A program made the translations under genes and the position numbers. The notes below the pieces were generated by a model. The model was not told where the DNA came from and ran no database searches. It saw nothing but the letters and a program-made list of their open reading frames with translations. DNA of 64,000 bases, taken from Bacteroides sp. GTDB lineage: Bacteria > Bacteroidota > Bacteroidia > Bacteroidales > Muribaculaceae. The stretch lies in contig JAAVCK010000021.1 in assembly GCA_014802325.1 (NCBI GenBank), positions 1-64,000 of the forward strand, written 5' to 3'. Shown here piece after piece: positions 1-7,512 of this stretch; positions within the stretch are counted from its first letter, which is position 1; each line of letters starts with the position of its first letter.

Positions 1-1767
1 ATGGAAAAAATCTGCGAAAAAATGATATTCAAACCGGCATATCCGTATGTCGATGACGCTGTGGTTCATGGCGTAATGAGTAAGTTCAACCCCGGCGACC
101 GTATCCTGAAAGCCGGCACACAGTTACACCCGGCATGCTCACCTCTGAAGCATGACCTGCGCATGTTGCAGGACGTGGCTGTAAAGATGCGCGACGGTGT
201 GACAATCTATACTGACATATATCTTCCTGCCGATATGAAGGAGGGGGATAAAGTGCCAGTGCTTATAGCATGGAGCCCCTACGGCAAAACCGCCGGTACC
301 GCACCCCGCTACATCGGCCTGTTCAATATGCTCGGAATGGGTAACAAATGGAGCTCAGGTCTGACCAAGTTTGAGGGACCTGATCCCGATTACTGGTGTG
401 CACAGGGCTATGCTGTATGTAATCCCGACCCTCGTGGCATTGCACGTAGCGAGGGTGACATAACCATGATTGGTTCTCAGGAGGCATACGATGCATACGA
501 TTTGATTGAATGGCTCGCCACACAGGAATGGTGTAACGGTAAGACCGCTCTTACCGGCACAAGCTATCTCACTTTTTCGCAGTGGTTTATCGCCGCAACT
601 CAGCCACCACATCTTACCTGCATCGCGCCTCACGAAGGATTGCAGGATGCCTATCGCGACATCTGCTATGTCGGTGGTATTCCCGATCCGCACTTCCTCG
701 ACCGTTTGCAGGTTAATCATGTGAGTATGAGCGGTGCGCAGCGTGAGGATATGATTGATGAGATGTATGCTTATCCTCTTGCTTCTGCTGAGATATGGCA
801 GGACAAACGCGCCGACTGCTCTAAAATCAACATCCCGGCATTCGTCACGGCAAGCTACTCCAACACACTCCACACCATGGGAACGTTCCGTGCTTGGCGC
901 GCGCTGGGCACCGACAAGAAGTGGCTCCGAATCCACGACTCGCAGGAATGGCCTGACTACTACGATATGCACAACACCGAGGAGCGAAAGAAATTCTTTG
1001 ACCGCTACCTCAAGGATGAGCAGAACGGTTGGGAAGAGACTCCGGCAGTACGTTACGCCGTTCTCGATCTCGAAGGCGACAATAAGACCGGCATCGTGGC
1101 AGATGAATTCCCGTCCAAAGAGGCTGTCTACGAGAAACTTTACCTCGATGGCACTACGCGTTCACTTAAAGATGAAGCTCCTGAAAAAGAAATGGCTCTG
1201 CGCTACAGTCCCGATGGTCTGCCAGTGCGTGTATCATTCCAGAAAACTTTCGATAAGGCCACAAAATTCGTTGGTTATCCTAAAATCAAACTCTACACCG
1301 AGGTTGAAGGCTACGACGATATGGATGTATTTGTATGGGTTCAGAAGCTTGACAAACGTGGTAATATCCTCTCTGAATCAGTAGTTCCCAACAATGGAGC
1401 CGCTCTTCATGACTTCACTCAGGATGGAGCGTCGACCCTGCGATACAAAGGCGTGCACGGACGTCTTCGCGCTTCAATGCGTCATCTCGACCCCGAACGT
1501 TCAACCGATACATGCCCTTACTACTCATTCAGTCAGATTGACAAGCTTTCGGCAGGTCAGGTAGCAGAACTCGACATCATTCTAAGCCCTATCGGCATGG
1601 TGTTCTATCCCGGCGAGACGATGCGTGTCGTTGTTTCAACAAAAGATGAAATCGGCAGCATTATGCCCGGAACTCCCGGCTGTATCCCCGACAACAAGGG
1701 CACACACATCCTTCATGTCGGAGGTCAGTATCCGAGCTACATCCAGCTTCCGGTACTTCCCGAATAA
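1..1767 (+). CDS. CocE/NonD-family hydrolase (X-Pro dipeptidyl-peptidase S15 fold)
   Basis: The 588-residue product has the layout of CocE/NonD serine hydrolases, which cleave acyl esters or X-Pro peptides. It has an N-terminal alpha/beta-hydrolase core, a helical cap and a C-terminal jelly-roll (PepX_C). The nucleophile elbow is GTSYLT with Ser188. A family-typical DPRGIARSEG stretch lies near residue 143, and a likely catalytic His is in LRIHDSQEW (about 312). The C-terminal half carries GRLRASMR, common in this family. There is no signal peptide, so it is probably cytoplasmic. The window opens exactly at this ATG, so no upstream context is visible and an earlier start cannot be excluded, although the length suits the family. 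Substrate unknown. A hairpin separates it from the convergent araC gene. Confidence 0.85.
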   Translation: MEKICEKMIFKPAYPYVDDAVVHGVMSKFNPGDRILKAGTQLHPACSPLKHDLRMLQDVAVKMRDGVTIYTDIYLPADMKEGDKVPVLIAWSPYGKTAGTAPRYIGLFNMLGMGNKWSSGLTKFEGPDPDYWCAQGYAVCNPDPRGIARSEGDITMIGSQEAYDAYDLIEWLATQEWCNGKTALTGTSYLTFSQWFIAATQPPHLTCIAPHEGLQDAYRDICYVGGIPDPHFLDRLQVNHVSMSGAQREDMIDEMYAYPLASAEIWQDKRADCSKINIPAFVTASYSNTLHTMGTFRAWRALGTDKKWLRIHDSQEWPDYYDMHNTEERKKFFDRYLKDEQNGWEETPAVRYAVLDLEGDNKTGIVADEFPSKEAVYEKLYLDGTTRSLKDEAPEKEMALRYSPDGLPVRVSFQKTFDKATKFVGYPKIKLYTEVEGYDDMDVFVWVQKLDKRGNILSESVVPNNGAALHDFTQDGASTLRYKGVHGRLRASMRHLDPERSTDTCPYYSFSQIDKLSAGQVAELDIILSPIGMVFYPGETMRVVVSTKDEIGSIMPGTPGCIPDNKGTHILHVGGQYPSYIQLPVLPE

Positions 1768-1789
1768 ACAAACACGTCATAGAATCGAA

Positions 1790-1821
1790 AATGCTGCGTC
1801 AATTTGATTTGGCGCAGCATT
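1790..1821. terminator. Bidirectional hairpin between convergent genes
   Basis: AATGCTGCG and CGCAGCATT form a 9-bp stem that extends through TCAA/TTGG. It lies between the hydrolase stop and the convergent araC-type gene. The T-rich tail is weak, so it is a probable rather than certain terminator. Confidence 0.55.
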
Positions 1822-1845
1822 ATCGTTTTAAGAAAGTTAGTTTTA

Positions 1846-2664
1846 TCAGGATTCGTTTCTATAGTCGGTTGGTGACACCCCGGCATATCGTTTGAAATAT
1901 TTGCGGAATGTAAATTGTTCAGGAAAATTCAATTCGTTAGCAATTTCTTTGATACTCTTATCAGTCTGTTCGAGTAAGAGTTTCGCATAAGTCGTTGTGA
2001 CTGATGAAATCCACTCTGATGGCGACTTTCCTGTTGCCTCCCGAATTATAGCCGAAAAATGCCCGGTGGACAAATTTGCCTGCGATGCATACCGGCTCAC
2101 GGTTCGTTCAGTGTGATAATTCTCATGTAGAGAGAGGATAAACCGATAAGCAACATTACTGTTTCGTATTGATTCAAAGGATGTGTCAAATTTACTAATA
2201 TGATTGCTCACAACTTCAAGCATGGTTTCCACACATATCAGATTTATAAGATGAGTTAGAATCACCTGTTCTTCTGTTGACGTGCTCGCGGTAATTTTGC
2301 TCAATTTATCTTCGATGCGCCTATACTGTGATTTTGCGAAGATAAATTCTTCATCGCTTAATTGCCAGCAGGGGCTTTGGCTAACCTTCAGAGGAATACC
2401 GGTGTCGGCAATCAGTTTGAATACAGGATAGAATACTTTTAGCTCATTGACTAATGATATTCGCTCGAAATCAGCAGATGGATTGATTTCATATATCTGT
2501 ATCAATGGGGTGACAATAAATACACTGCCCTTCGCCAAATGATAGATATTGTCATTTATCCTGATGTCAGCTTCTCCTGCGGTACAGAGTACAAATCCTC
2601 CTTTGTTCCAATATTCGTGTAGTGGCTCACACGATTTTATATTTTCTCCAGTGATTGTTTTCAT
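1846..2664 (-). CDS. AraC-family transcriptional regulator
   Basis: The 272-residue protein has a cupin-like N-terminal sensor half. Its C-terminal double helix-turn-helix (about residues 175-270) is typical of AraC/XylS regulators, with LSTGHFSAIIREATGKSPSEW followed by SIKEIANELNFPEQFTFRKYFKRYAGVSPTDYR. It probably binds DNA as a local activator. It lies 28 nt downstream of the DUF5131 gene on the same strand and may share its transcript. Its neighbourhood is more AT-rich than the flanking genes. The ligand and targets cannot be read from the sequence. The family call is secure. Confidence 0.9.
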   Translation of the reverse strand: MKTITGENIKSCEPLHEYWNKGGFVLCTAGEADIRINDNIYHLAKGSVFIVTPLIQIYEINPSADFERISLVNELKVFYPVFKLIADTGIPLKVSQSPCWQLSDEEFIFAKSQYRRIEDKLSKITASTSTEEQVILTHLINLICVETMLEVVSNHISKFDTSFESIRNSNVAYRFILSLHENYHTERTVSRYASQANLSTGHFSAIIREATGKSPSEWISSVTTTYAKLLLEQTDKSIKEIANELNFPEQFTFRKYFKRYAGVSPTDYRNES

Positions 2665-2692
2665 TAAATAGTGTTTATCAAATATTATTTAT

Positions 2693-3436
2693 TCATTCAA
2701 ACATGCTTTCAAGTTCGTGTTGGATTTCTTCCGCACAAGCTATCTGCTTGTTCAGGTTCCACGCTCCTATGTTTATTCCATTACGTAAAAACATACTTCC
2801 GCATTGATGAAAATAAAACTCTATACCTCGAGATTTTGCTTCTATATACAGGTCTCTGACCCATTCCCAAAGAATTGGTCTGACTACTTGTCCGGGTGCC
2901 ATTTCACCTCCGACATTCACACATTTGATTAGTCCCGTATCAAGATATTTTCCAAGAGTAATGGGTGCTATCAGCGGTGAGCAAAAAACCTCGCGGTGCC
3001 TTAATGGGGCATCTAAAAAATATGGCTGGCGCTTGTCGGCCATTTCCTGATTTTCTATAGAAATGCTCATGTGAACATGATCCCAACCTTCACCCCAGTT
3101 CGGCGGTAAACAATGTTTTATCCGTTCCGGTCTCTTTGTTGTCAGTACAAAAATGCAGTCACTGCGTCTATGGATTGTTTCCCAAATCTCCCCTCTCCAA
3201 TCATCTGCTTCCTCAAGAAAGAAATCAGAAGAAAAACTTAGTTTTACAAGCGAGCCGGGAGGACAATTTTTTTCCTTCAACTCATAAGTAGTTTTTCCTT
3301 TCGTTATGACAGTCGTATCCCTACCGTAACGTTTATCCATATTGAAAACAAAACAGTTCTGACATCCCGGACTGCATTTATGACATCCATGCCAAGGATT
3401 CCAGGGAATAGCTTTTGATATTTGATCGTTTTGCAT
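2693..3436 (-). CDS. DUF5131 (phage Gp37/Gp68-like) protein with a radical-SAM-like Cys motif
   Basis: The protein opens with IPWNPWHGCHKCSPGCQNC, the family hallmark. CSPGCQNC matches the CxxxCxxC spacing that binds the 4Fe-4S cluster in radical SAM enzymes. A later stretch, FVLTTKRPERI, is typical of DUF5131 proteins. The ORF track starts at 3493, but the extra 19 residues look unlike the family. I prefer the ATG at 3436, giving 247 residues. No function is established. The family occurs in phages, plasmids and chromosomes, and radical SAM chemistry is inferred from the cysteines only. It sits between the HXXEE membrane protein and the AraC regulator on the same strand. Confidence 0.8.
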   Translation of the reverse strand: MQNDQISKAIPWNPWHGCHKCSPGCQNCFVFNMDKRYGRDTTVITKGKTTYELKEKNCPPGSLVKLSFSSDFFLEEADDWRGEIWETIHRRSDCIFVLTTKRPERIKHCLPPNWGEGWDHVHMSISIENQEMADKRQPYFLDAPLRHREVFCSPLIAPITLGKYLDTGLIKCVNVGGEMAPGQVVRPILWEWVRDLYIEAKSRGIEFYFHQCGSMFLRNGINIGAWNLNKQIACAEEIQHELESMFE

Positions 3437-3517
3437 TCTTCTATTAGTTGTCAAAGAGGCCGTGCCTATTTTTGACGACACAGCCTCACACATGTTATCC
3501 GGAGTAAATATACAAAT

Positions 3518-4132
3518 TTATTTTGCCCTCAGTCCCTCTTTTTTGATTTTTGGCACAAGGAAACCGAAACCATATATCATCATTGATGCCTGAGCGATTA
3601 TACCCACGATTATGCTGATGATGTTAACCTCAGTTGAAACAAGTTGATTTGAAAGGAAGTACCAAACTGTGTAAACACCGAACGGAATGTTTAACAGAAC
3701 GCTTGCAACAAGGCCAGGGTTATACTTGAAGCCGAAGATGAAGAACATTACAACATGGGCAAAAGCGTTAAGTGCCGAGTAATAAGCAACCCAAAGGCCC
3801 CATTCCACACCACAGTAGTTTGAGACTATGCCCATAAGAGGAAGCAGAATATATACGAGAGGGATGTTGATCCAGAACGATACCGCTTTGGTCATAGGAT
3901 ATTCATCCTTAACCGATTTCAGGGGCTTGCGGTTGAAGAACTTAAGGAATCCGCCGGGGCAGATATATTCTTCGAATTCATGTGCCCAATAGATAGGTGT
4001 CTGCATCCATATCAGGAACAGAGCATAGTTCACGTCCTTGACATACATCCAGATCAGGATTGCTGAATAGATAGCCAGAAAGGGCGTTGCCTTCATCCAG
4101 TTGTCATAAAGCCATTGCATTGTTTTTTTCAT
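3518..4132 (-). CDS. HXXEE-domain integral membrane protein
   Basis: This hydrophobic protein of about 204 residues has roughly six membrane segments. It carries the motif HEFEE near residue 51, matching the HXXEE domain, and a later NAFAHVVMF segment with a conserved-looking His. The family has been suggested to be membrane metal-dependent enzymes, but the function is unproven. The ORF track starts at a GTG at 4141; the ATG at 4132 is three codons inside it and starts MKKTMQW. A TAACTTTG box about 44 nt upstream makes this the likely first gene of a minus-strand unit with the DUF5131 and AraC genes. Confidence 0.8.
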   Translation of the reverse strand: MKKTMQWLYDNWMKATPFLAIYSAILIWMYVKDVNYALFLIWMQTPIYWAHEFEEYICPGGFLKFFNRKPLKSVKDEYPMTKAVSFWINIPLVYILLPLMGIVSNYCGVEWGLWVAYYSALNAFAHVVMFFIFGFKYNPGLVASVLLNIPFGVYTVWYFLSNQLVSTEVNIISIIVGIIAQASMMIYGFGFLVPKIKKEGLRAK

Positions 4133-4175
4133 AACCGTCACGTATAAATTGGTTTATATTTAAATTGATACTCTG

Positions 4176-4183
4176 CAAAGTTA
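4176..4183 (-). promoter_or_regulatory. -7 box for the HXXEE unit
   Basis: TAACTTTG on the minus strand fits the Bacteroidales -7 consensus TAnnTTTG and lies about 44 nt before the ATG at 4132. No convincing -33 TTG is visible. Confidence 0.5.
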
Positions 4184-4255
4184 CATGTATTTTTCAGATT
4201 ATCATAGGTTCACACGAGTCAATTATTGAGCAATATCGCAGATTGCGCTATACAT

Positions 4256-4422
4256 TTATCGCATATTCAATGCTTCTTGTTTATTTAATTTTCCTTTCAA
4301 ATCAGAAAAACATAGACATAGAATAGTAACTATACCCACTACAGTGGCAATCCCATATACATCTTTTATTCCTACCATGAGCGACTGCTGTTGTGGAAGG
4401 TAGAGTCATAGAGGTAGGAACT
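4256..4422 (-). pseudogene. C-terminal remnant of a DHA2 (EmrB/QacA)-type MFS transporter
   Basis: Reading the minus strand gives LPQQQSLMVGIKDVYGIA, then a hydrophobic helix TVVGIVTILCLCF and a short basic tail to a TAA stop. This resembles the last transmembrane segment of DHA2-family drug transporters. Just upstream, SSYLYDST appears in another frame, so the remnant is frameshifted, and stops precede it. No start or body remains. It was too short for the ORF track. The family assignment is from memory of the C-terminal pattern and needs a BLASTX search. Confidence 0.5.
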
Positions 4423-4596
4423 CACCATCAATTATTAGCGCGTAAAGGCCATTATTGGAAATTGGTTAAAAATCGACTTCATCGATCCAGTTGAAAATTA
4501 TTCGACTGTCGGGGCCAAGGCGAGCGGAGGGAGTTTTGGACACATTTATTTTGTTTTTTTGATAAAAATGTGAGTTATAATCTGTCGACATTGTAT
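4423..4596. other. Gene-free stretch before the sugar permease
   Basis: I see no ORF with coding character here. The short GC-rich tract around 4508-4550 differs in composition from the AT-rich surroundings and may be another decayed fragment, but I cannot assign it. Confidence 0.4.
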
Positions 4597-4604
4597 TATC
4601 TTTG
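4597..4604 (+). promoter_or_regulatory. -7 box for the FHS permease
   Basis: TATCTTTG fits TAnnTTTG and lies 44 nt upstream of the ATG at 4649. The -33 element is not clear. Confidence 0.55.
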
Positions 4605-4648
4605 CAATACTGAAATTATAAACATCTTAAATAAACTCATTTCCGAAA

Positions 4649-6022
4649 ATGAAAACTCAATCCACCAGCTCAGGAGGGAGCACACGTATCATCGCCATCA
4701 TAGTGATGTTTTTCGTGTATGCCATGATCTCCTTCGTCACCAATCTCGCCGCCCCTATCGGCACCATATGGGGACATCACTTCGAGGGCAACAATGTGCT
4801 CGGCATGATGGGCAACATGATGAACTTCCTGGCCTACCTCTTCATGGGTATACCGGCAGGAAATCTGCTGGTAAAAATCGGCTATAAGAAGACTACGCTC
4901 GCGGCTCTCGTCGTGGGTGTGATCGGTCTATTCATCCAGTATATCTCAGGCCGCGTGGGCGACGGTGTAGTTGTCGGCACGCTCGGCTCAATGACCGTAC
5001 ATCTGAATTATATCATCTATCTGCTCGGTGCATTTGTGTGCGGTTTCTGCGTGTGCATGCTCAACACCGTCTGCTGCCCGATGCTCAACCTGCTCGGCGG
5101 CGGCGGCAACAAGGGCAACCAGCTCCTCCAGAGCGCCGGCGCTTTCAACTCGCTGGCCGGCACGCTCACTCCCCTGCTTGTGGGTGTGCTGATCGGTCAG
5201 CTCACCAAGGAGACTTCGATGATCGAAGTGTCGCCCCTGCTCATCATCGGCATGGCTATCTTCGTGGTGGCCGGTGTGATTGTATATATGGTGCAGATTC
5301 CTGAGCCGGGCAACAATAACAGTAATGTGAAGAAAGTGGCTTATACCCATAGTCCGTGGAACTTCCGCCACACTGTGCTCGGAGTCATCGCCATCTTCTT
5401 CTATGTAGGTATCGAGGTGGGTATCCCCGGCACGCTCAACTTCTATCTTGCCGACCAGACTGCCCGCGGTGCAGGTGTGATAGGCGATGCATCGGCTATC
5501 GCAGGTGCTATCGTGGCTATCTACTGGCTTCTCATGCTCGTGGGCCGTTCGCTTTCGGCCGTGATAAGCTCGGTAGTGTCGACCCGCGCCCAGCTCCTCA
5601 CCGTTAGTTCGGTGGCCATAGTGCTCATCGTGATCTCGATCTGCATACCCAAAGAGGTCACCATCCCCGTACCCGAAGCCCTCTACTCGGGTGGTGCCAC
5701 AGTGCCCGTCAGCGCCATGCTTCTCATATTCTGCGGTCTCTGCACCTCTATCATGTGGGGCAGCATATTCAACCTGGCTGTGGAAGGCCTCGGCAAATAC
5801 ACCGCCCAGGCTTCAGGTATATTCATGATGATGGTAGTAGGCGGCGGTCTGATGCCTCTGCTTCAGAACTATATCGCCGACCTCGAAGGCTACATGACTT
5901 CTTACTGGCTCGTGGTAGCCATGCTGGCCTACATATTCTTCTACGCCCTTGCCGGCAGCAAGAATGTCAATACAGATATTCCCGTGCTCGAAGAAGACAC
6001 CATCGACCCCCGCAGTCTGTAA
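4649..6022 (+). CDS. MFS transporter, FHS-type sugar permease
   Basis: The 457-residue protein has about twelve membrane helices and resembles the FHS subgroup (L-fucose/glucose-galactose:H+ symporters) of the major facilitator superfamily. Visible features are FLAYLFMGIPAGNLLVKIGYKKT, which matches the loop between helices 2 and 3, and a second-half LLIFCGLCTSIMWGSIFNLAVEGLGKYTAQASG, typical of this group. It should import a monosaccharide across the inner membrane. No sugar-catabolic gene is adjacent, so the substrate is unknown. It stands alone between its own promoter and terminator. Confidence 0.88.
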   Translation: MKTQSTSSGGSTRIIAIIVMFFVYAMISFVTNLAAPIGTIWGHHFEGNNVLGMMGNMMNFLAYLFMGIPAGNLLVKIGYKKTTLAALVVGVIGLFIQYISGRVGDGVVVGTLGSMTVHLNYIIYLLGAFVCGFCVCMLNTVCCPMLNLLGGGGNKGNQLLQSAGAFNSLAGTLTPLLVGVLIGQLTKETSMIEVSPLLIIGMAIFVVAGVIVYMVQIPEPGNNNSNVKKVAYTHSPWNFRHTVLGVIAIFFYVGIEVGIPGTLNFYLADQTARGAGVIGDASAIAGAIVAIYWLLMLVGRSLSAVISSVVSTRAQLLTVSSVAIVLIVISICIPKEVTIPVPEALYSGGATVPVSAMLLIFCGLCTSIMWGSIFNLAVEGLGKYTAQASGIFMMMVVGGGLMPLLQNYIADLEGYMTSYWLVVAMLAYIFFYALAGSKNVNTDIPVLEEDTIDPRSL

Positions 6023-6044
6023 GTGATGATATAAAACTCATTCG

Positions 6045-6080
6045 TCAAGCCCCCGTAACCATAAGGTAGCGGGGGCTTGA
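6045..6080 (+). terminator. Hairpin after the FHS permease
   Basis: TCAAGCCCCCG and CGGGGGCTTGA form a perfect 11-bp stem around a 14-nt loop, 23 nt after the permease stop. There is no strong U-tract. Confidence 0.65.
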
Positions 6081-6108
6081 TGTGTGATTTGAGATAACGG
6101 TCACTTAG

Positions 6109-6663
6109 TTATACCCGATGATTACGCGAATTAATTCGTGCGCGATACATTTGCTCTTTCACACCGCCGTTTTTCATAAAATCGTCTTGCAGCCGTTCGA
6201 TCAGTTTGCGTAGAAACACGTCTGTCTGATGAATCAATGTTATGGCAATGTTGCAAATAGTTTCGTCGCCACGCAGCTCAATGGCCTTGCGGTAATACTC
6301 CGATTCGTTATGAGCGGAACACACCCTTCTACACTGAATACTCTTTTGACTTTTCACGTCCCACTTCTCCAGTCCGCGCACCCTTAGATAATCCTCATAA
6401 TCAAGGAGCAACTCCTGAAGACTGGCCCTCGCCACATTCATCAGTTTCAGCTCAGTCTCCGCGGAGGTAGTTCCGGCAGTAGACCCTTCGGCAATATTTT
6501 GCCGGCCACTGCGTGCAGCCTGAATCATCTGATCGACAGTGCGATCACCCTTGAGTAGATATTTATGTGCAAAATAATATGTGATATCATAGATGCACTC
6601 CGCCTTCTGAAAGGCAATCAACTTTCTGAAATTACCCTTCTGAGGGAGAAAAGTCTGCGTCAT
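6109..6663 (-). CDS. Four-helix-bundle protein (23S rRNA IVP-like, suffix-domain type)
   Basis: The 184-residue protein matches the four-helix-bundle family first seen in 23S rRNA intervening sequences. It shows LIAFQKAECIYDITYYFAHKYLLKGD early, then QMIQAARSGRQNIAEG, ELKLMNVARASLQELLLDYEDYL, and a C-terminal suffix with a further helical pair. The fold is related to Avd, the accessory protein of diversity-generating retroelements, but no reverse transcriptase or variable repeat lies nearby. The function of chromosomal copies is unknown; RNA or DNA binding is a guess. Eleven 9-bp tandem repeats lie immediately upstream of its start. Confidence 0.82.
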   Translation of the reverse strand: MTQTFLPQKGNFRKLIAFQKAECIYDITYYFAHKYLLKGDRTVDQMIQAARSGRQNIAEGSTAGTTSAETELKLMNVARASLQELLLDYEDYLRVRGLEKWDVKSQKSIQCRRVCSAHNESEYYRKAIELRGDETICNIAITLIHQTDVFLRKLIERLQDDFMKNGGVKEQMYRARINSRNHRV

Positions 6664-6690
6664 CGGTAGATAGTATTTGGAGGGGTTAGT

Positions 6691-6789
6691 AATTGGAGTA
6701 ATTGGTCTAATTGGTCCAATGGGTCCAATGGGTCCAATGGGTCCAATGGGTCCAATTGGTCCAATGGGTCTAATTGGACTAATTTGTCC
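6691..6789. repeat. Eleven tandem 9-bp repeats (AATKGGTCC)
   Basis: Eleven consecutive 9-nt units run without spacers. The core is four exact AATGGGTCC copies, flanked by AATTGGTCC, AATTGGTCT, AATTGGACT and similar variants. AATTGGTCC is nearly palindromic (TTGGnCCAA). The array starts 27 nt upstream of the four-helix-bundle gene and ends about 56 nt before the -7 box of the divergent tetR operon. It could be a protein-binding array or a slippage-prone microsatellite. Confidence 0.95.
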
Positions 6790-6821
6790 AATTAATCTTC
6801 TGCAAATATAATGATTTACAC

Positions 6822-6852
6822 TTGCACATTATAATAATTTGCGATACCTTTG
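6822..6852 (+). promoter_or_regulatory. Promoter of the tetR efflux operon
   Basis: TTG at 6822-6824, a 20-nt spacer and TACCTTTG at 6845-6852 make a good Bacteroidales promoter. The start site would fall near 6859, which favours the ATG at 6883 over the upstream TTG used by the ORF track. Confidence 0.7.
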
Positions 6853-6882
6853 CATTAACAGAATTGTTAATCAACCTTGTTA

Positions 6883-7512
6883 ATGACCGATAATACCTCA
6901 TCAGCAACTACTTGCGAGCGAATACTGGCGGCGGCTGAGGCTGAATTCTTCAGCAAAGGCTTTGCCGGGGCGCGCACCACATCCATAGCCGAGGCTGCGG
7001 GTGTGACCCACGCCATGCTCCACTATTATTACCGCACGAAGCAAAATCTTTTCCAGACTGTGATCGGCGGAAAGATGCAGCTGCTGCGCGATCTCATGCT
7101 CTCGTCGATAGGCGATCCCTCGATACCGCTTTTTGAGAAAATAAGCCGCTGCATAGAATATCACATAGACTTCATTATGGCCAATCCGCAGCTGCCGGGA
7201 CTGATGGTCAACGTGGTGCTCCGCGACGAACAGATGAGCGGCATGGCGTTTGACTCCATAGCCTCACGCGTCGACGAAGTTATAACATCGCTACAGCTCC
7301 AGATCGACGAGATGGCCCTCCGTGGCGAATGCCGGAGTGTGGATGCACGGATGCTTCTTATCGAAATTCTCACGCTCGACGTGATGCCTTTTATTATGGA
7401 TAAGGCTGTCGATATAATTATGGGCGGAATATTTGCGACCCACCGCGAAAAATTCGCATCACTGCTGAAAAAAGAAAATATAGATACCATACTTAGAAAA
7501 CTACGTCCATGA
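6883..7512 (+). CDS. TetR-family transcriptional regulator
   Basis: The 209-residue protein has an N-terminal TetR helix-turn-helix: ILAAAEAEFFSKGFAGARTTSIAEAAGVTHAMLHYYYRTKQNLF. A helical ligand-binding domain follows. The ORF track begins at a TTG (6877); I prefer the ATG two codons later because of the promoter position. The stop overlaps the next start (ATGA), so it is the first gene of the efflux operon. It probably represses that operon until a toxic compound or bile component is bound. The ligand is unknown. Confidence 0.9.
   Translation: MTDNTSSATTCERILAAAEAEFFSKGFAGARTTSIAEAAGVTHAMLHYYYRTKQNLFQTVIGGKMQLLRDLMLSSIGDPSIPLFEKISRCIEYHIDFIMANPQLPGLMVNVVLRDEQMSGMAFDSIASRVDEVITSLQLQIDEMALRGECRSVDARMLLIEILTLDVMPFIMDKAVDIIMGGIFATHREKFASLLKKENIDTILRKLRP

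Noticed and set aside
4570-4887. 105-aa ORF overlapping the permease start
   Set aside because: Mostly a frame shadow of the permease gene; its first codons lie before and within the predicted promoter.
6691-6789. Possible CRISPR array
   Set aside because: Units are 9 bp without spacers, so it is a tandem microsatellite, not CRISPR. No cas genes are present.
6109-6789. Diversity-generating retroelement (Avd-like protein plus repeats)
   Set aside because: No reverse transcriptase, template repeat or variable repeat is visible within several kb.
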